Of a stretch of 64,000 bases of DNA, positions 60,526 to 64,000 are shown one piece after another. Each line of letters starts with the position of its first letter. Position 1 is the first letter of the stretch. The notes beneath the pieces are model-generated. The model searched no databases, was not told the DNA's origin, and worked only from the letters and a program-made list of their open reading frames with translations. The translations under genes and the position numbers were made by a program. The stretch comes from Hofstenia miamia (taxonomy: Eukaryota; Xenacoelomorpha; Acoela). Location of the stretch: contig SCFE01000023.1 in NCBI GenBank assembly GCA_004352715.1, forward strand, positions 1,216,905-1,280,904. Direction: 5' to 3'.

Positions 60526-62114
60526 TTACACTATTGTTTACTAACAACGTTTGAATCAATTAACGTTTGTCAAATGACTAAAGGGGAATTTATATTAATT
60601 TTATATTGTTGAAGGAAATATTTACATATTTGTGACAATGATATTCCTTGAGAGAAATTATATTGCGCTTGATGAAACTTACTATTTATTTCCATTCGTT
60701 TTTTTAAATAGCTTGAACCAATTAATTATATTAGTGTTTTTGAAAGATGTTGTTCGCATCATTTCTTCTTCAATTCTCTCGCATAACTACGGTACTTGTG
60801 ATGAAATTAGAAAAATGCAACATCGAATATTTGATTGAGGTATATATTATTCACATAAGAGGGCTGTGAGGAGTTATCATATGCTAAGAGATTCTTCAAG
60901 TTATCTTTCATTTGATGTTCGCTTTCAAATGAGTTTCAATCAATGAGGCTGTTGTTTCTAATTACTTAGCTTCATTTTTCCTCAATCTGATGTCTTCAAA
61001 GACATGCGTTTTGAATAAAATCAATTTTAGACATATATTTAATACAATTATTTATACGTGAAATGTTTCCAATATTCCTTCAGTCTTATTCAATTTTAAA
61101 TTATAAATTCAAATATACCTCAAAATTGTTTCGTGAAGTATAGTACGCCATACATTTAAAAATGGAAGTAAAAGTATTAAGTAACTATTAAATAAATATT
61201 GGTACACATAGCCCATCACAAATTAAAACACACATCTCTTTAATTTAACTTATTAATGCAAACATAAAGAGTTTTTGATTCTGAAGGTACTGGCTGAGAA
61301 AATCCTTGTAAATAATTTAGAACATTACAGTAGTAGTAATAGCATACATATTCAAAATATAATATACAACACAGTTCACTATGTCATAGCGCAAATATTG
61401 TTTAAAATGATAAATTGAACAATTAACCTTATTTCTGAGGTTCCTCGATTTATCATTTATTCATTCTACATTGAGAATAGAATATTTTTCTTTGCTACAC
61501 TTTCAATAATTTACTTATTAAAAATAGCATACATGTATTTCTTAAAGATTAAAGTATCAGAAAGCTTGAATGAAATAAATTATGCAAGGCTTTTATTAAA
61601 ATCTCAAATATTAAACAATTTATGGCAAAATAATTTTTTGAATTCTGTGAGTGACAGTTATACTTAAATAACTCAAGGAACCCGAGGAGCCAATAAAAGC
61701 GAATTGAAAGAATGTTAATTAATACATCTAAAACATCTAAGGAATATTCCCTGACTTTTCATGTATCTAAAGGCTTAATGTTAGCAATAGAAACCGACAT
61801 CAATTACCTGATTTTTTTACTTTGAAATTTTTAGAAGCAAATAAATGCGTTAAAATTTTATTAGAACCGTGTATTTGAAGAGAGATTGTTTGAATTTTCG
61901 CATTTCTTCAATAGCATGTTTCTGTGCATTATGAATATAGCCTGGTTAATTGAACGGAACTGTAAGGTGGTGGGGTTGGTTCGAGCAATAGAAAGATATA
62001 AAAGCTCATATCAATGATTCAGACTTTAGATTCAGCATAAGAACACTTCATTTATCCTACTATTTATCTATTTTTACTATTTAATACATTTTATATGTGT
62101 TTCTTTCCAAACTT

Positions 62115-62117
<3 letters not shown>

Positions 62118-62151
<34 letters not shown>
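62118..62151. repeat. (AT)n microsatellite
   Basis: About 17 AT units, about 350 bp upstream of the receptor exon. Confidence 0.9.
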
Positions 62152-62154
<3 letters not shown>

Positions 62155-62503
62155 TGTAAATTAAGCATAACCCAACACAATCAGAATAACTGCGTTGAAA
62201 TCTTAAGGGAGAGATAACATCATCTTTTTATTTCTTGTTGAAGCTCTTTTATTCAGCTGAGTAGATCAACAGAGAATTCGCATATAAATAATAGCAAGTT
62301 GTTTCAATAAGTTCATAAACAATTAGAGATAGGTTGTGTACTCGCGAACTAGGGAAAGTTTAAACTTAAGGTAAACACTGGCATTTTCCAAAGTAGGTTA
62401 TAAAAGGCAATTATTACACGGTTGATTTTTGACGAGACATTGTTCATGTGAGTTTTTTTATAGCAGAACACAGCACATTATTTTCTTGACTTTATTGTTT
62501 TAG

Positions 62504-62730
62504 AGCTATAAAATTGATATTTTTCTACGACAGCGTTGGCGAGATATTCGTTTCAACAACAATGGAACAAGCGATGGTAAATTGGTCAGATTACCTTACC
62601 TATTCACTAGCAAAGTTTGGGGTCCAGACACTTACTTCATGAATAGTATTGATGCTAAGCACCATGATGTTACAACTCTTAATGGGATGGTAACTGTCTC
62701 GGACGACGGCAATGTTACCCACTCCATACG
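62504..62730 (+). CDS. Cys-loop ligand-gated ion channel, loop D to loop A/E exon (227 bp)
   Basis: Internal exon of the extracellular ligand-binding domain. In phase 0 it encodes SYKIDIFLRQRWRDIRF (loop D region, with the usual FLRQxW), then KVWGPDTYFMNSIDAKHHDV (loop A, family pattern WxPDTYFxN), then a DGNVTHSIR end. It is bounded by TTTTAG before 62504 and GTAATA after 62730. It ends in phase 2 on CG of a split Arg codon, and its 227 bp is close to the 221-bp exon at this place in vertebrate GABA-A genes. The split Arg would be completed by the A that begins the exon at 50910, but that exon lies upstream on the same strand. The true next exon is expected beyond this window or in a rearranged place. 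The sequence looks intact. Confidence 0.9.
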
Positions 62731-62959
62731 GTAATAACAAAGACTTTAATTTACTTTAAATAAGATAAAATTACTTAATTTTAGATTGAGATTAAACATA
62801 TCAGTGGAGCTAGAATCATCATTTGAGGGGCATTGACTGCGGATAACAGATTTTTCTCACAATTATTCAATATATAAATAATCTGGGTTGGGCAGCGTGT
62901 GTGCAAAATGAATTTATGCTGTGGGATCACATGAGACTATGAGCCTAGAAATTTAGCTA
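62731..62959. other. Start of the intron after the receptor exon
   Basis: Short A+T-rich stretch from donor GTAATA to the beginning of the LINE. No other feature. Confidence 0.5.
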
Positions 62960-64000
62960 AGTTCTCTTCCATACAATCAGGCTGAATTTGAAGGAACCAT
63001 TTATAAATAAGACTAGGCCATTACAGAACGTCTTCAACTTCAGTTACATCCATATGCAGGAGCTCATCAGTGTTGTAAGCAAACTTGATCCGAGTATTTC
63101 AAGCGGAAGTTGCAATGTGCCAGTATTCATCATCAAAAAATACATAAAGTATTTCGCAGAACAGCTTCTATTTGCTTTTAATAACGCAATCCATATTAAT
63201 AGATATCCTGAATGTCTAAAAAGAGCAGACATCACCGCGATTTTTAAGAAAGGAGACCCTACAGATTGCATAAATTATAGGCCCATCTCTGTTACAAATC
63301 CTGTTTCAAAAATATTTGAGAGGCTTCTATGCAAACAAATAAATTCATACCTAAAGGAAAATAATGTGCTATGTTCAAATCAATTTGGTTTTAGACAAGG
63401 GCTAGGCACTATTGATGCTTTATTAGAGTTTACAGAAAATACACGTTATTTCCTCAACAATAACATATGTAGCAGTGTTGCTTTGCTCGACCTTAGTAAG
63501 GCGTTTGATAGTCTTGATTACAAAATTCTAGATGTAAAATTGGAAAACTACGGATTTAGTGCTCCATCAAGAATGTTTTTGAACAGCTTCGTTAACAATA
63601 GACAGCAACGTGTGCGGATTGATAATGTTTATAGTGAGTACTTAGCAACTAACAAAGGGGTTCCACAGGGTACAGTGCTTGGTCCTCTTCTTTTCAACTT
63701 GTACATAAACGATTTGTCAACATATATTGATGATGCAGAACTAATTCAATATGCAGACGACATTTGCGCCATAAATAGACATGTGAGCCCAATAATAGCC
63801 ACAAGAAATTTGCAGAACACTTTTACCAAAATCTGTAGTTACCTTAACCAAAACATGCTAACAGTGAATACGCAAAAAACTCAGTTCATCATCTTCGCTC
63901 CAAGTGGATCAGAAGCAATAGCTAAAGACATAAGTCTAAGAGTTTCCGACGGTATATCATCAATCCAAAACAGCAAATCAGTAAAGTACTTAGGGGTGGA
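62960..64000 (+). pseudogene. CR1-like LINE (family B) reverse transcriptase, open to the window edge
   Basis: Reverse transcriptase that primes on nicked target DNA. The frame is open from 62960 (after TAA at 62957) to 64000 with no stop. Domains: pre-RT INKTRPLQNV, then CLKRADITAIFKKGDPTD and INYRPISV, then NQFGFRQGLGTIDAL, motif A VALLDLSKAFDSLD with the catalytic Asp, NNRQQRVRID, motif B KGVPQGTVLGPLLFN, the YADD box at about 63750, and VKYLG at the edge. The endonuclease half is missing on the 5' side, so the copy is 5'-truncated at about 62960-62990 inside the receptor gene intron. From 63640 on it equals the copy at 48713 but for one base. Confidence 0.85.

Larger units (their letters stand above)
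50993..62503. other. 11.5-kb stretch without a recognised exon; intronic or intergenic
   Basis: There are no N runs here. It holds only (AT)n microsatellites (near 55455, 58719, 60032, 60485 and 62119) and chance frames of 60-86 codons. I looked for the receptor transmembrane segments (SWxSFW, PARVxLGI, TM3 with DxWM) and found no convincing one on the plus strand. No LINE or MITE was recognised either, which contrasts with the first 49 kb. A short GC-richer patch at about 58210-58315 was not identified. Confidence 0.4.

Noticed and set aside
1-64000. CRISPR arrays, operons, bacterial promoters or phage genes
   Set aside because: No spaced direct-repeat array and no dense coding. The direct repeats seen are transposons, microsatellites or assembly overlaps, and intron-flanked exons show an animal genome.

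Overview
The window is A+T-rich nuclear DNA of a multicellular animal, almost certainly an invertebrate. Evidence for this is two intron-flanked exons of a Cys-loop ligand-gated ion channel, many non-LTR retrotransposon relics and MITEs, and long AT and ATT microsatellites. There are no operons, no ribosome-binding sites and no long intact genes. The species cannot be fixed from the sequence; a cnidarian or another soft-bodied marine or freshwater invertebrate would fit. Most short open frames are chance frames in A+T-rich DNA and are left out. Four N runs (12719-13718, 31282, 45590-46136, 47387-48110) mark a draft assembly, and two of them look like unmerged overlaps of contig ends.

Region 1-9.6 kb: mostly featureless DNA with a mariner-like MITE (2547-2933), a hAT-like MITE (3817-4054), a GC-richer island of unknown nature (6550-6800) and a LINE 3' end (7490-8250). 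Region 9.6-18.6 kb: a LINE graveyard. Minus-strand CR1-like relics lie at 10.3-12.3, 12.48-13.96, 14.76-16.2, 16.25-16.5 and 17.0-18.6 kb. Three are split by a later DNA transposon or look so: a hAT-like MITE at 11116, a piggyBac-like MITE at 15638 with TTAA on both sides, and a hAT-like MITE at 17824 with a perfect 8-bp target duplication. Region 18.6-44 kb: more MITEs, an unidentified ORF (19796-20269), fragments of a second LINE type with a CRLC zinc-knuckle domain, decayed hAT transposase pieces, a GC-rich island (30.8-31.7 kb) and a degenerate minisatellite of about 40 bp period (34.27-34.67 kb). Region 46.8-49.8 kb: a CR1-like LINE with a 2A-like GDVxxNPGP motif, an assembly gap, an opposite-strand zinc-knuckle LINE and a 5'-truncated RT copy. 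Region 50.9-62.7 kb: two Cys-loop receptor exons. The window ends inside a good-quality CR1-like RT (62960-64000).

The main host-gene observation is that the two receptor exons are on the same strand in reverse of the normal order: the Cys-loop exon lies 11.5 kb upstream of the loop D/loop A exon that should precede it. Their split codon would join in phase if the order were normal. The main mobile-element observation is a set of unrelated 8-bp-target-duplicating MITE families. One is a five-copy, GAGCC-rich palindromic family whose insertions can be dated relative to the LINEs they interrupt.
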